Positions 34,013 to 42,382 of a stretch of 64,000 nt of DNA are shown here, one piece after another. Where the stretch lies: contig NZ_KI912266.1 of assembly GCF_000235425.2 (NCBI RefSeq), forward strand, positions 3,787,671 to 3,851,670, written 5' to 3'. The notes beneath the pieces are model-generated. The model was not told the origin of the DNA. It saw nothing but the letters and a program-made list of their open reading frames with translations, and ran no database searches. Position 1 is the first letter of the stretch, and each line of letters starts with the position of its first letter. This DNA comes from Pseudofrankia saprophytica. GTDB lineage: Bacteria > Actinomycetota > Actinomycetes > Frankiales > Frankiaceae. A program made the position numbers and the translations under genes.

Positions 34013-34225
34013 TCAAGCAGGATCGGCCGTCAGGCATCAGGTGGGACCGAGATGTAAAGCATCACATGGGATCGGACAGGGTAAGTGAAGATCGCCATCG
34101 CAGAAAAACTCTACGGGTTCAAGCAGGATCGGCCGTCAGGCATCAGGTGGGACCGAGATGTAAAGCATCACATGGGATCGGACAGGGGTAAGTGAAGATC
34201 GCCATCGCAGAAAAACTCTACGGGT
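34013..34225. repeat. 106/107-bp tandem duplication
   Basis: 34013-34118 and 34119-34225 are identical except for one extra G in the second copy. A few bases of a third unit follow (34226-34230). It lies upstream of the pentapeptide gene, contains no gene, and each copy carries a less GC-rich segment (GCAGAAAAACTCTACGGG). It could be a duplicated attachment or regulatory site, or simple slippage. Confidence 0.9.
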
Positions 34226-34230
34226 TCAAG

Positions 34231-34400
34231 GCGCCCCTTCGGGGCGCGCGCCGCGCTGCGCCGCACGCGACGCGCGGGCGGGTCCCGTCAGCCCCGCTGC
34301 GACCCCGGGGCCCCGCCTCGCTTCGCTCGGCACCCCGGGCGCGTCGGGTCTGCCACCCGCCCGCGCGCGTCGGAGCGGCGGCGCGTCGCTGAGAACCGGA
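34231..34400. other. GC-rich hairpin-rich segment
   Basis: It begins with a perfect hairpin GCGCCCC-TTC-GGGGCGC (34231-34247) and continues as a run of overlapping GC palindromes. No coding frame is credible. It resembles the extragenic palindromic DNA common in large actinomycete genomes. Confidence 0.5.
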
Positions 34401-34557
34401 AGGGCCACCGTCGAATCCATCGGTAGGCCGTCCGAGGCCCGCTGAGCGCTGCCAGGGTCAGGGCGCTGCCGAGCGTTGTAGTAGAGAGGTGCTTCCGGCA
34501 GCGTCCTCGGCTTGGCCCCGGATGTTGCGCTTGGCTGGAGGGGACGGGGATCGTTCG

Positions 34558-34977
34558 ATGTGGTGGCCGGTGCTCGACGAGGCTGCCCGTGCGCAGTGGG
34601 ACTACGTCCCGTACGAGCGTGTTGGCCCGCTGCGCTTTGGTATGAGCTTCGAGGAAACAGTCGCCGTGATGAGGCCGCGTGGGTTCACCAGCCAATCCCT
34701 CGGCATCGTGGGCAAGAGCCCCGGTGGAATTCGCCGCGGCATCGAGTGGCCGGTGTCATATACGGCTTCGAGTAGTGACTTGAGTAATTTCGGTTCCTCG
34801 CTCTGGCACGCAAGAACGCAATCGCCCTGGGATCGTCTTGGCGATCGCGGAGTCAACCCCGCCTGGAGCCCGGCCCGGGCCCGGTCGGGGCGCCGCCCGG
34901 GCGCTCGGGCGGCCGGGTGTTCATCCTGTCCGACGTCAGAGTCACGACCAGCGCCGTTTCGCGCCCCTGACGTCTGA
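34558..34977 (+). pseudogene. Hypothetical protein cut off by the dispersed repeat
   Basis: From ATG 34558 the frame reads WDYVPYERVGPLRFGMSFEE and TVAVMRPRGFTSQSLG, a pattern seen at the N-terminus of small actinobacterial proteins of unknown function. After about residue 75 (base 34779) it runs into the structured repeat and ends at a chance stop at 34977. The native 3' part is missing. Confidence 0.6.
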
Positions 34978-35155
34978 CGCGACGCCCGGGATCCCCCGGG
35001 CGCCTGCCCCGACGCTCCGCTGCGCACGTCCATCCACCCATGGGCTGTGGCGGGCGTGAAGCCGGGATCCGCCCCACAACCCATGACCAGATCCGATGCG
35101 AGACCTGAGTAATTAGGGTTCCTCGCTCTGGCTCTGACGATCCCACCCGATCACG
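34803..35155. repeat. Dispersed structured repeat, copy 1
   Basis: About 350 bp align in the same orientation with 60571-60946. Identity is very high over several blocks, including GGCGATCGCGGAGTCAACCC, CCAGCGCCGTTTCGCGCCC and the end block ACCTGAGTAATTAGGGTTCC. Both copies can form the hairpins CGTCAGA/TCTGACG and CATGGG.TGTGG/CC.CA.CCCATG. It has no coding frame shared by the copies. A 27-nt relative of its right end also precedes it at 34776-34802. Confidence 0.88.
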
Positions 35156-35180
35156 AGCCTAGCCATGATCGGGTGGGATC
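35139..35180. terminator. Strong inverted repeat at the end of repeat copy 1
   Basis: GATCCCACCCGATCA (35139-35153) pairs perfectly with 35166-35180 around a 12-nt loop. It lies past the end of the leftward operon at 35335, so it could terminate that transcript or belong to the repeat boundary. Confidence 0.6.
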
Positions 35181-35334
35181 TTCGGTGCCGTTCGGTTGAC
35201 CGGTCAGGAGGTCTTCTCTTGAGCGTGCTCGATCTTCGCTGGTCGGGCGTGCACGCCCGTTTGCCTACCCATTCGGTGATCTTTGAGGAATGGATCGTGC
35301 AAGCGCAACCCCCGGAGGGCGGAACGGCCGTCCG

Positions 35335-35709
35335 CTACGTGCTGGCCATCCGGGTGACGGAGCCGCGGATGCGGTCCAGCGTCAGGTCCTCCAGGCAGCC
35401 GCGCAGCCGGCGGCGGGTGTCGGCGGGCAGCGACGGGTGGACCACCGCCTGGTAGGAGCCGTCGGCCTGGCGGACCGGGGTGGACGTGTCCGACCACTCG
35501 AGCGTCCCGACGCACGTCTCCCACAGTGTCGTCGCGGCCAGGTCGGAACCGTGGGTGAACCGCTTCCCCTGGACCGTGAACACCACCGTCGTCGTGGCCG
35601 CCGTGCCCGAGCCGCCGTGGTACTCGGTCGCCTCCTCCAGCGCGTGCACGCCGAACAGCACGCCACCGAGCACGACCAGCAGGATGACGACGTTGCGTGC
35701 GGTCTTCAT
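35335..35709 (-). CDS. Small exported/anchored hypothetical protein
   Basis: A 124-residue protein with an N-terminal hydrophobic segment (KTARNVVILLVVLGGVLFGV) and an extracytoplasmic domain with two cysteines (TCVGTLEW, RGCLEDL) that could form a disulphide. No family recognised. It is the last gene of the operon with the PEP-utilising enzyme (34-nt gap to the next gene upstream). Confidence 0.8.
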   Translation of the reverse strand: MKTARNVVILLVVLGGVLFGVHALEEATEYHGGSGTAATTTVVFTVQGKRFTHGSDLAATTLWETCVGTLEWSDTSTPVRQADGSYQAVVHPSLPADTRRRLRGCLEDLTLDRIRGSVTRMAST

Positions 35710-35743
35710 CGCGAGGCTGGCCAGCGGAGGGCCGCGTCCCCGG

Positions 35744-36262
35744 TCATCGGGGGGACGCCGGGTGGCGCAGCAGCCGCAGGGGGTCAGTGCTGTCGTCCAG
35801 CAGGCCGCCGGGCGGCGGGCCGAGCCGGGACATCCGCGTGGCCAGGTGCGGGTCGGAGCTGTTGCGGGCGGTCGCCCGGCCGATCCGTTCGACCAGCCAG
35901 GCCGCGCCGGACAGGGCCAGTCCCGTCCCCATCAGGATGGGGATGAACACCGGGGCCGATGAACCCGAACCGCTCTGGCGCAGCCAGGCGAAGACCGCCG
36001 ACGGCTCGTCCGGCGCCTCGCGCAGGTGCGCGGCGATGCGGGAGCGGCGGGCGGGGTGGTCGGCCGAGGTCTCCACCGCCCGGGTCAGCCTGGTCAGCCG
36101 GGACGAGACGACCAGTCCGACCAGCGCCACCTCCACCGCCAGGAAGATCAGCCCGCTGACCAGCGCCCGGTTCCACTCCCAGCGGTACAGGTAGACGAAG
36201 AAGTACAGCCCGGAGCCGAGCAGGGTCACCCCGCCGATCCCGAGGACGAACAGCCGTCTCAT
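35744..36262 (-). CDS. Small membrane protein of the PEP-enzyme operon
   Basis: A 172-residue protein with two N-terminal helices (LFVLGIGGVTLLGSGLYFFV; ALVSGLIFLAVEVALVGLVV) and a third hydrophobic stretch (PVFIPILMGTGLALSGAAWL), linked by a charged cytoplasmic loop. Its ATG at 36262 overlaps the stop of the PEP-utilising enzyme (ATGA), so the two are translated together. Function unknown; it could tether or regulate the enzyme at the membrane. Confidence 0.85.
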   Translation of the reverse strand: MRRLFVLGIGGVTLLGSGLYFFVYLYRWEWNRALVSGLIFLAVEVALVGLVVSSRLTRLTRAVETSADHPARRSRIAAHLREAPDEPSAVFAWLRQSGSGSSAPVFIPILMGTGLALSGAAWLVERIGRATARNSSDPHLATRMSRLGPPPGGLLDDSTDPLRLLRHPASPR

Positions 36263-38403
36263 GATCCTCCCCCGACTCGGCCGGCCCGCTCGGTCCGGGT
36301 CCCGCCGGCCCGGGCCTTCTCCGTCTTCTGCCCGGAGCCGTTGGCCGACGGCTGGTCCGCCCCGGTCGCGGCCGCTTCGTCCTCCTCCAGCCGGCTGACC
36401 GTCCCGTCGCCCCCGTCGATGACGAGCACCTCGCCCTCGGCCAGGTCGTCGAGCCCGTCCGGGAACCCGACGACGGTGGGCACCCGGTACTCGCGGGCCA
36501 GGATCGCCAGGTGGCTCAGCGGGCTGCCGGTGCGCGAGACCAGCCCGGCCAGGTCCGGCAGCACGGCGGCGAGCGTCGGGTCCAGGTTCTCGACCAGCAG
36601 GATCATGCCGGCGGCGCCCTCCCAGGCGCGGGTCAGCGGGGCCTGGGCCCGGCCGGAGCTGACGCCCCGCGGGCCGGCGCCGGAGCGGCCGTCGGCGACC
36701 AGGCTGCCGTCCGGGGCGAGCCGGAACGCCGCGGGCAGCGCCGGTACGAGGGGCTCCTTCGGCCTGGCCGGCACCGCGACCGCGACGTTGTGCGAGACGG
36801 TGAGGGTCATCAACGCGTCCAGGGTCAGGTGGCGGACGTCGTCGGCGTGGTGCAGCTGGCCGCGCCGCGCCATCCGCCGCCCAAGCTCCATCGCGACCAG
36901 GGCGGAGAGCTCCTGCAGCCAGCGCGTGCGCAGCCGCAGCGTCTCCCGGGCCAGCGCCATCGGATCGTCGCCCTCGCCAGTGGGGGTGCCCACGTAGGCG
37001 GGGGTCGGCGGAAGCCGGCGACTGCCGCCGACGCGCGGCGGGATCAGGGCCAGTGCCTCCGGGAAGCGGGTGATGATCTCCTCGTCGGCGAGGCCGTCCT
37101 CCCGGGCCAGCGACACGGTCGCCACCGCGACGGCGGCGCCGGTGGTGGAGCTGGCGCGGGCGTTGAGGAACAGGCCGGCCAGGATCTCGTGGGCGTGCAC
37201 GCCCATCAGCGTCGAGCGGGTGTTGCGCAGCAGCACCGGCAGCTGGTGGTCGGCCAGCGTGGCCAGGGGCCGCACCTCCCGCAGGGCGTCGTCGACGTCG
37301 GTGGCCAGGTCCGCCACGATGGCCGGCATCGCCACCCGCAGCCGGCCGATGCGCCAGGCCGCCCGCAGCCGCCGGTAGCCGGGCCGGGGGTCGAACGGCG
37401 TCCACCAGCGCCGGCGGCGCAGCACTCCGAGCGCCTCCAGGTCGACCGCGACCCGGCCCTGGATGTCGAGCACGTAGGGCTGCTTGGGCGGGCGGCGGCC
37501 CAGGGTGCCGGACAGTCGCAGCGCCTCCTCCAGGCCCTCCTCCAACGGAGGAACCCACAGGTCCAGCTCCAGGCGGGACAGCGGCTCCGGGAACGTCTCG
37601 GCGACCGGCCCCGGGCCGAAGACGTGGCTGCGCCGGGCGGGTACGGCGCTGGCGGTGACCGGCCGGCTCTGCAGCAGCCGCAGCGTGCCGTCCGGCTCGA
37701 TCAGCCACTCCATGTCCTGCGGCCCGCCGAACAGCCGGCGGGTGCGCCAGGCGAGCCGGGCCAGCCGGAACCGGTCGTGGGCGTGCAGCGCGGCCGGGAC
37801 CGGCCCGTCCACCGACCTCAGCCGGCCGAACCGCGACAGCACGACGCTCGTGCCGCTGACCTCGCCGCTGACGATCAGCTCGGGCAGGCCGTCGGTCATC
37901 GAGACCAGCAGCCGGGAGCGGTCACCGGTCAGCGGGTCCAGGCCGAACATCACCCCGCCCAGGCGGGCCTGCGCCATCGGCTGGACGAGGACGGCCATGC
38001 CGGCGGCCTCGGGCCCGATCCGGGCCGAGCCCACCACCTCGCCGACCGCCTTGACGAAGGCGTCCCACCCGGTCACGTGCAGCACGGACAGGAACTGCCC
38101 GGCCATCGAGGAGGTCTCGGAGTCCTCGGCTACCGAGGAGGAGCGGACCGCGAGCGGGTGGGCGCCGCCGTCGGTGAGCCGCTCCCAGTACCGGCGCGCC
38201 TCGTCGTCGTCGGCCAGGGCGGCGGCGATCCCCGGGCCGTCGAGACCGGCGCTGGCCCGGGTGGTGACGACGAACCCGGGGATGACGGGCAGCCCGGCGC
38301 CGGCCGAGACGGCGAGGTTGGCTGCCTTGGCCCCGACCAGCTCGACACCGGTCGCGGCCGGGTCATCCAGCCAGACGAGGCGAGGTCCGCCGCCGTCCGC
38401 CAT
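36259..38403 (-). CDS. PEP-synthase/rifampin-phosphotransferase-like enzyme
   Basis: A 714-residue protein. Residues 1-260 are the PPDK_N ATP-grasp domain (VGAKAANLA, LPVIPGFVVTT, LAVRSSSVAEDSETSSMAGQ, and the closing PDGTLRLLQSRPVTA). Residues about 265-590 are a divergent helical middle. Residues 590-680 are the swivelling phospho-His domain (GLVSRTGSPLSHLAILAREY with the catalytic His, VPTVVGFPDG). The PEP/pyruvate-binding barrel of PEP synthase is absent. This is the layout of rifampin phosphotransferases, where the middle region binds the acceptor, though at 714 residues it is shorter than those (about 860). Acceptor unknown. It heads a three-gene operon with two small membrane proteins. 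Confidence 0.88.
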   Translation of the reverse strand: MADGGGPRLVWLDDPAATGVELVGAKAANLAVSAGAGLPVIPGFVVTTRASAGLDGPGIAAALADDDEARRYWERLTDGGAHPLAVRSSSVAEDSETSSMAGQFLSVLHVTGWDAFVKAVGEVVGSARIGPEAAGMAVLVQPMAQARLGGVMFGLDPLTGDRSRLLVSMTDGLPELIVSGEVSGTSVVLSRFGRLRSVDGPVPAALHAHDRFRLARLAWRTRRLFGGPQDMEWLIEPDGTLRLLQSRPVTASAVPARRSHVFGPGPVAETFPEPLSRLELDLWVPPLEEGLEEALRLSGTLGRRPPKQPYVLDIQGRVAVDLEALGVLRRRRWWTPFDPRPGYRRLRAAWRIGRLRVAMPAIVADLATDVDDALREVRPLATLADHQLPVLLRNTRSTLMGVHAHEILAGLFLNARASSTTGAAVAVATVSLAREDGLADEEIITRFPEALALIPPRVGGSRRLPPTPAYVGTPTGEGDDPMALARETLRLRTRWLQELSALVAMELGRRMARRGQLHHADDVRHLTLDALMTLTVSHNVAVAVPARPKEPLVPALPAAFRLAPDGSLVADGRSGAGPRGVSSGRAQAPLTRAWEGAAGMILLVENLDPTLAAVLPDLAGLVSRTGSPLSHLAILAREYRVPTVVGFPDGLDDLAEGEVLVIDGGDGTVSRLEEDEAAATGADQPSANGSGQKTEKARAGGTRTERAGRVGGGS

Positions 38404-38536
38404 GGGCCGCCTCCGCGAAACATGTGAAGTCGATGAAAACGACCATACCGATCGCGGACGACACGGGAAGGTGATGAGGCGTTCACCACTCGTTCAGCCT
38501 GAAGACCCCTGCTTTGGCCGGTCGGAACCTGGCAGG

Positions 38537-39280
38537 TCAGCGGGTCAGGGCCCGGTCCACGCGGCCTCGGCGGCTCCGGCAGGGCGATCCGGCGTGGGCG
38601 CGGTTGAACAGCCGGTCGACCGCGACCAGCAACAGCGCGTCGATCAGCAGCCCGGCCAGCACGTCCGACGGCCAGTGCACGCCGAGATAGACCCGGCTGG
38701 CACCGATGATCACCACCAGCGCGCAGGACATCGCGACGCTGGCCCGCCAGATCCAGCGGGAGGAGACATACAGCGAGATCACGATGGGCACCATCGCCCA
38801 GAGCGCGGCGGCGGCCATCACATGCCCGCAGGGGAACGACGGGCCGTTGCCGGCGACCATCCGGGAGATGTCCGGCCTGGGCCGGTCGACCAGGAGCTTC
38901 ATGGTGTGCTCGACGAGCGGGCGGGCGGCGGTCACCGTCCAGATCGTGTAGCCGACGGTTCGGCACCGCGCCCAGGCGGCCAGGCCGAGCAGCGGACCCA
39001 GCGTGTACACGACCTTCGACGAGCCGATGAAGGACGCCCGCCGGAACAGCCAGTTCAGGGCGGGGGAGCGGTGGTCGATCACCCACTGCTCGATGGGGTG
39101 GTCGAAGCCACGGACCAGCACCGGGTTGGCCCAGTGGGCGGTGATCGCCAGGGCGGCCACGATACCGGCGAGCGAGGCGACGCGCCGCCAGTCGGTGACC
39201 ATCAACGGCGCGGCCGAGGTCGGCACGTGGGGAGGATGAACAACGAGGGGGTGGGCTGCGTCAGCCGTTGTCACGGTCAT
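38537..39280 (-). CDS. PAP2-family phosphatase
   Basis: A 247-residue membrane phosphatase with the three PAP2 signatures: KLLVDRPRP, SFPCGH and SRVYLGVHWPSD. It has about six hydrophobic segments. It removes phosphate from lipid phosphates such as undecaprenyl pyrophosphate, phosphatidate or phosphatidylglycerol phosphate on the outer face. ATG 39280 is preferred to the longer frame at 39349. It lies 133 bp upstream of the PEP-utilising operon on the same strand. Confidence 0.93.
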   Translation of the reverse strand: MTVTTADAAHPLVVHPPHVPTSAAPLMVTDWRRVASLAGIVAALAITAHWANPVLVRGFDHPIEQWVIDHRSPALNWLFRRASFIGSSKVVYTLGPLLGLAAWARCRTVGYTIWTVTAARPLVEHTMKLLVDRPRPDISRMVAGNGPSFPCGHVMAAAALWAMVPIVISLYVSSRWIWRASVAMSCALVVIIGASRVYLGVHWPSDVLAGLLIDALLLVAVDRLFNRAHAGSPCRSRRGRVDRALTR

Positions 39281-39376
39281 CCCGCTCCACACTAACGGCC
39301 CATCAATGCCCCACTGGATCCGGTCTGGTCCCCTTTCCTCCCCCTCCACCCCAACGGGTGGTGGGGCGCGCGGCGG

Positions 39377-40797
39377 TCAGCCGGAGTCGCGTTGGAGGAG
39401 CAGGACGCCGGACGGGGTGCCGCCGCCGGTGGACACGACGGCGGTCCGCGCGTCGGCGACCTGGCGTTCGCCCGCGTCGTGGCGCAGCTGGGCGACCGCC
39501 TCGTAGAGGAAGCCGAAGCCGTGGGTGCGGCCCTCGGAGAGCTGCCCGCCGTGCGGGTTGAGCGGAAGCTCGCCGTCGAGGGCGATGCGCCGGCCCTTGT
39601 CGATCCAGTCCTGGGCCTCGCCGAGCCCGCAGAAGCCGAGGGCCTCCAGCCAGGACACCGCGTTGAAGGTGAAGCCGTCGTAGAGCAGGGCGACGTCGAC
39701 GTCGGCGGGGCGCAGGCTGGTCCTGGTCCACAGGTGCGCGGCCTGGCCGAGGACCTGGGGCTCGTGGGTGATCGTCCCCTGGTCCCAGGAGACGCGCTCG
39801 AGGATCTGGGTGCCGACGGCCTCGACGCGGATCGCCGGCCGGGGCCGGTCGGGCGCGGTCTCCGCGGCCGAGACGATGATCGCGATCGACCCGTCGCAGG
39901 GCACGTCGCAGTCGTACAGGCCGAACGGCGAGCTGATCATCCGGGCGGACAGGTAGTCGTCCATCGTCATCGGGTCCCGGTAGATCGCCGCCGGGTTGCG
40001 GGCCGCGTTCGCCCGTCCGTTCAGCGCGATCGCGCCGAGCAGCTCCCGGGTCGCGCCGTAGCGGTGCAGGTACTGGTTGGCGTTCATGCCGATCCAGTTC
40101 GCCGCCGACATCGCCCCGAACGGCGCCCGGTACTCGAACATCCCGGAGACCCGGCCACCGCCCTCGCCACCACCGCCTCCGCCGCGCTGCAGGGCGGCGA
40201 AGGTGGAGGCCCAGACCGTCCGGAAGCAGAGCACGTGCCGGCACAGCCCGTTCGCGACCGCCATCATCGCGGCGATCACGGCACCGCCCGGGCCGGGGAT
40301 GTCCATGCCGCCGTTGATCCAGGTCGGCTGCAGGCGCAGCGCCTCCTCGACGGCGGTGACGCCGCCCTCGCTCATCCCACCAAGGGCGCCGTCCCCGCCC
40401 GGATAGGTGGACAGCCCGTCGATGTCGGCGAGCGTCAGGCCGGCGTCCGCGACGGCCGCGAGGCACGCGTCGACCGTGAGCGAGAGCGGGTCGACCATGA
40501 GCCGCCGGCCGAGCGCGGAGCGCCCGATGCCGGACAGCACCGTCCGGTGCTCGAACCGCTCCTCGCTCACCGGCGGCCGGGGCACCGGCCGGCTGGGCGC
40601 CGGGACGCGGTCGACCGGGTCGGTGCCGCCGGCCGGCTCGAACAGCGGCAGCCACACGTCCTCGTGCCGCTCGAACCGGACGGCGACCTCCTGGCCCACG
40701 TGCACGTCGTCCGGCGGGCAGCCGACGATGTTCGTGGTGAGGCGGACGTCGGTCTGCTCCGCCAGCGCGACGACGGCGACGACGTAGGGCTTCCTAA
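39377..40797 (-). pseudogene. OB-fold/thiolase fusion lacking its 5' end
   Basis: The frame begins at the IS junction with PYVVAVVALAEQ and NIVGCPPDDVHVGQEVAVRFE, the OB-fold half of a DUF35 domain. It continues into an SCP-x-type thiolase domain (RTVLSGIGRSALGRRL, ACLAAVADAGLTLADIDGLS, DVALLYDGFTFN, GFGFLYEAVAQLRHDAGERQ). Such proteins act on acyl-CoA thioesters, for example steroid side-chain aldol cleavage with a partner. The N-terminal zinc ribbon and start codon are missing. The IS110 element abuts the break and no counterpart lies on its far side. A GTG near 40570 could still start the thiolase half. Confidence 0.82.
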
Positions 40798-42250
40798 TGC
40801 GTCTGTCAAGCGGCGACGGCTGCGTTGGGTGCCTGGTAGGGGGTCCGGTTGCGGATGATCGCGTGCAGGACGTTGACGCGTCGGCGGGCGAGCGCGAGGA
40901 CGGCCTGGTGGTGGGTCTTGCCCTCGTCTCGTTTCCGCCGGTAGTAGGCCTTGCTGGTGGGGTCACAGCTGACGGCGACGAACGCGGACTGGTAGAAGAC
41001 GCGTTTGAGTGCCTTGTCGCCGGCGGTGGGTCGGCGCAGGTAGCGGACCCTGCCGGACTGGCGCAGGACGGGAGCGAGGCCTGCTGCGGCGGCGAGCTGG
41101 TCGCCGCTGGGGAACCGGCCGATGCCTCCGGTGACGGCGAGGAACTCGGCGGTCAGGGTGGCCCCCATGCCGGGCAGGCTGCGGATGAGGGCCGCGTCAG
41201 GGTGGCGGTCGAGGACCGCGGCGATGTTCTTGTCGATCTGGGTGAGCTGGTCGCGGCCGGCGAGCATCTCGCGGGCCAGGCCGCGGGCGAGATCGGCCGC
41301 GACGGCTTCGCCGGGCACGGTGACGTGCTGGGCCTGGGCGGCGGCGAGCGCGGCTTCGGCGAGCGCGGCCAGGTCGCTGTCGCGGACGTGGTGCAGTTTG
41401 CGCAGATGGGCCAGCAGGCCGCGCCGGCCGGCCCGGCGGATCTCGCCTGGGGTGACGTAGCGGGTCAGCAGCCACATCCCGGTCTTGGTCGTCACGTCGA
41501 CGATCTGTTCGAGTCCGGGGTGGATCGAGCTGAGCAGATCCCGCAGCCGGGCGGCCCGGCGGGTCTGGTCGGTGACGATCTCACCGCGTCGGCTGGTCAG
41601 CAGCCGCAGCTCGATGTCGTCGTCCCGCATCCGTTCGACGACACGCAGGTCGTCGCGCATCCGCACCTGGTCGGCGATGACCCGGGCGTCCTTCGGGTCG
41701 CTCTTGTGCTCTCCACCCACCGTGCCCCGGCGGGCCCGGTTGACCGCCAGACCCGGCACGTGCACCACAGCCAGGCCGGCGTCGAGCAGCATCGCCTCCA
41801 GCAACGACGCGATCCCGCCGAGCAGGTCGATCCCGACCCGGGCCGGGCCATGCTCGGCCTCGGCGACTCGGATCTGCCCGATCAGCTCCGCGATGTCGGC
41901 CGGGGTGTTCTCCACCCCCCGGCTGGTCAGCACCGCGCCGGTCTCAGCGACCTTGATCTCGGCCCAGTGCAGTTGCTTGGCGACGTCGACACCCACCGCT
42001 ATCGCCACGTCCGGTCTCCTTTCGCCGTCCCGGTCCGCGTGCGGCCTCTTCCCGCCGGCCCTGCCCTACATAGCGATCGATCGCAGTTCCCAATCAGCGG
42101 TCAGGAAGAAGCGGCGAGACAGGGGGCCAAGCCACCGTGGCCATCAAGGGCAGCCGACATGAAAGCCATCCCTGCCTCGCTCGCACACCCCCGATCCTGC
42201 CGCCCCTCACAGGCGACCCTGCAGACCGGGCGCACTCAGGAAGGTAGGGC
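40798..42250 (-). mobile_element. IS110-family insertion sequence
   Basis: The transposase gene plus its noncoding upstream end. The left limit is set by where the disrupted thiolase frame stops (about 40797). The right limit is uncertain; I place it just before the GC-poor promoter region of the next gene. IS110 elements lack terminal inverted repeats, and members of this group encode a bridge RNA in the noncoding end upstream of the transposase, here expected in about 42009-42250. Confidence 0.75.
40806..42008 (-). CDS. IS110-family transposase (DEDD + Tnp_20)
   Basis: A 400-residue recombinase. The RuvC-like DEDD half opens with VGVDVAKQLHWAEIKV and has RVGIDLLGG and HKSDPKDARVIAD. The C-terminal Tnp_20 half has RSLPGMGATLTAEFLAVTG, FPSGDQLAAAAGLAP and the terminal KTHHQAVLALARRRVNVLHAI. 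All DEDD positions and the Ser-containing C-terminal motif are present and the frame is intact, so the element may be active. The family inserts by bridge-RNA-guided recombination without duplicating target DNA. Confidence 0.95.
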   Translation of the reverse strand: MAIAVGVDVAKQLHWAEIKVAETGAVLTSRGVENTPADIAELIGQIRVAEAEHGPARVGIDLLGGIASLLEAMLLDAGLAVVHVPGLAVNRARRGTVGGEHKSDPKDARVIADQVRMRDDLRVVERMRDDDIELRLLTSRRGEIVTDQTRRAARLRDLLSSIHPGLEQIVDVTTKTGMWLLTRYVTPGEIRRAGRRGLLAHLRKLHHVRDSDLAALAEAALAAAQAQHVTVPGEAVAADLARGLAREMLAGRDQLTQIDKNIAAVLDRHPDAALIRSLPGMGATLTAEFLAVTGGIGRFPSGDQLAAAAGLAPVLRQSGRVRYLRRPTAGDKALKRVFYQSAFVAVSCDPTSKAYYRRKRDEGKTHHQAVLALARRRVNVLHAIIRNRTPYQAPNAAVAA

Positions 42251-42310
42251 GGCGTGACCGCTCCGATCCGCGGTGGCGCGGTCACCCGGGGCTGGCGCCT
42301 GGACCGTCGC

Positions 42311-42346
42311 TTGACGTCCCTGTCGACGAACGAAAATATCTATACT
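42311..42346 (+). promoter_or_regulatory. Candidate promoter of the monooxygenase gene
   Basis: TTGACG (42311-42316), 17 bases, then AAATAT (42334-42339), with TATACT just after, in an unusually AT-rich patch upstream of the GTG at 42383. This fits a vegetative sigma factor promoter. Confidence 0.4.
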
Positions 42347-42382
42347 TATCTTGGCATCGACGAGATCGGCAGGGGCGTGGCA

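Noticed and set aside
34226-34250. T-loop-like GGTTCAAG suggesting a tRNA end
   Set aside because: No acceptor, D or anticodon arms can be folded around it; the following hairpin is a simple GC palindrome.
40797-42257. Long open frame on the plus strand opposite the IS110 transposase
   Set aside because: Antisense shadow; the transposase motifs on the minus strand are complete.
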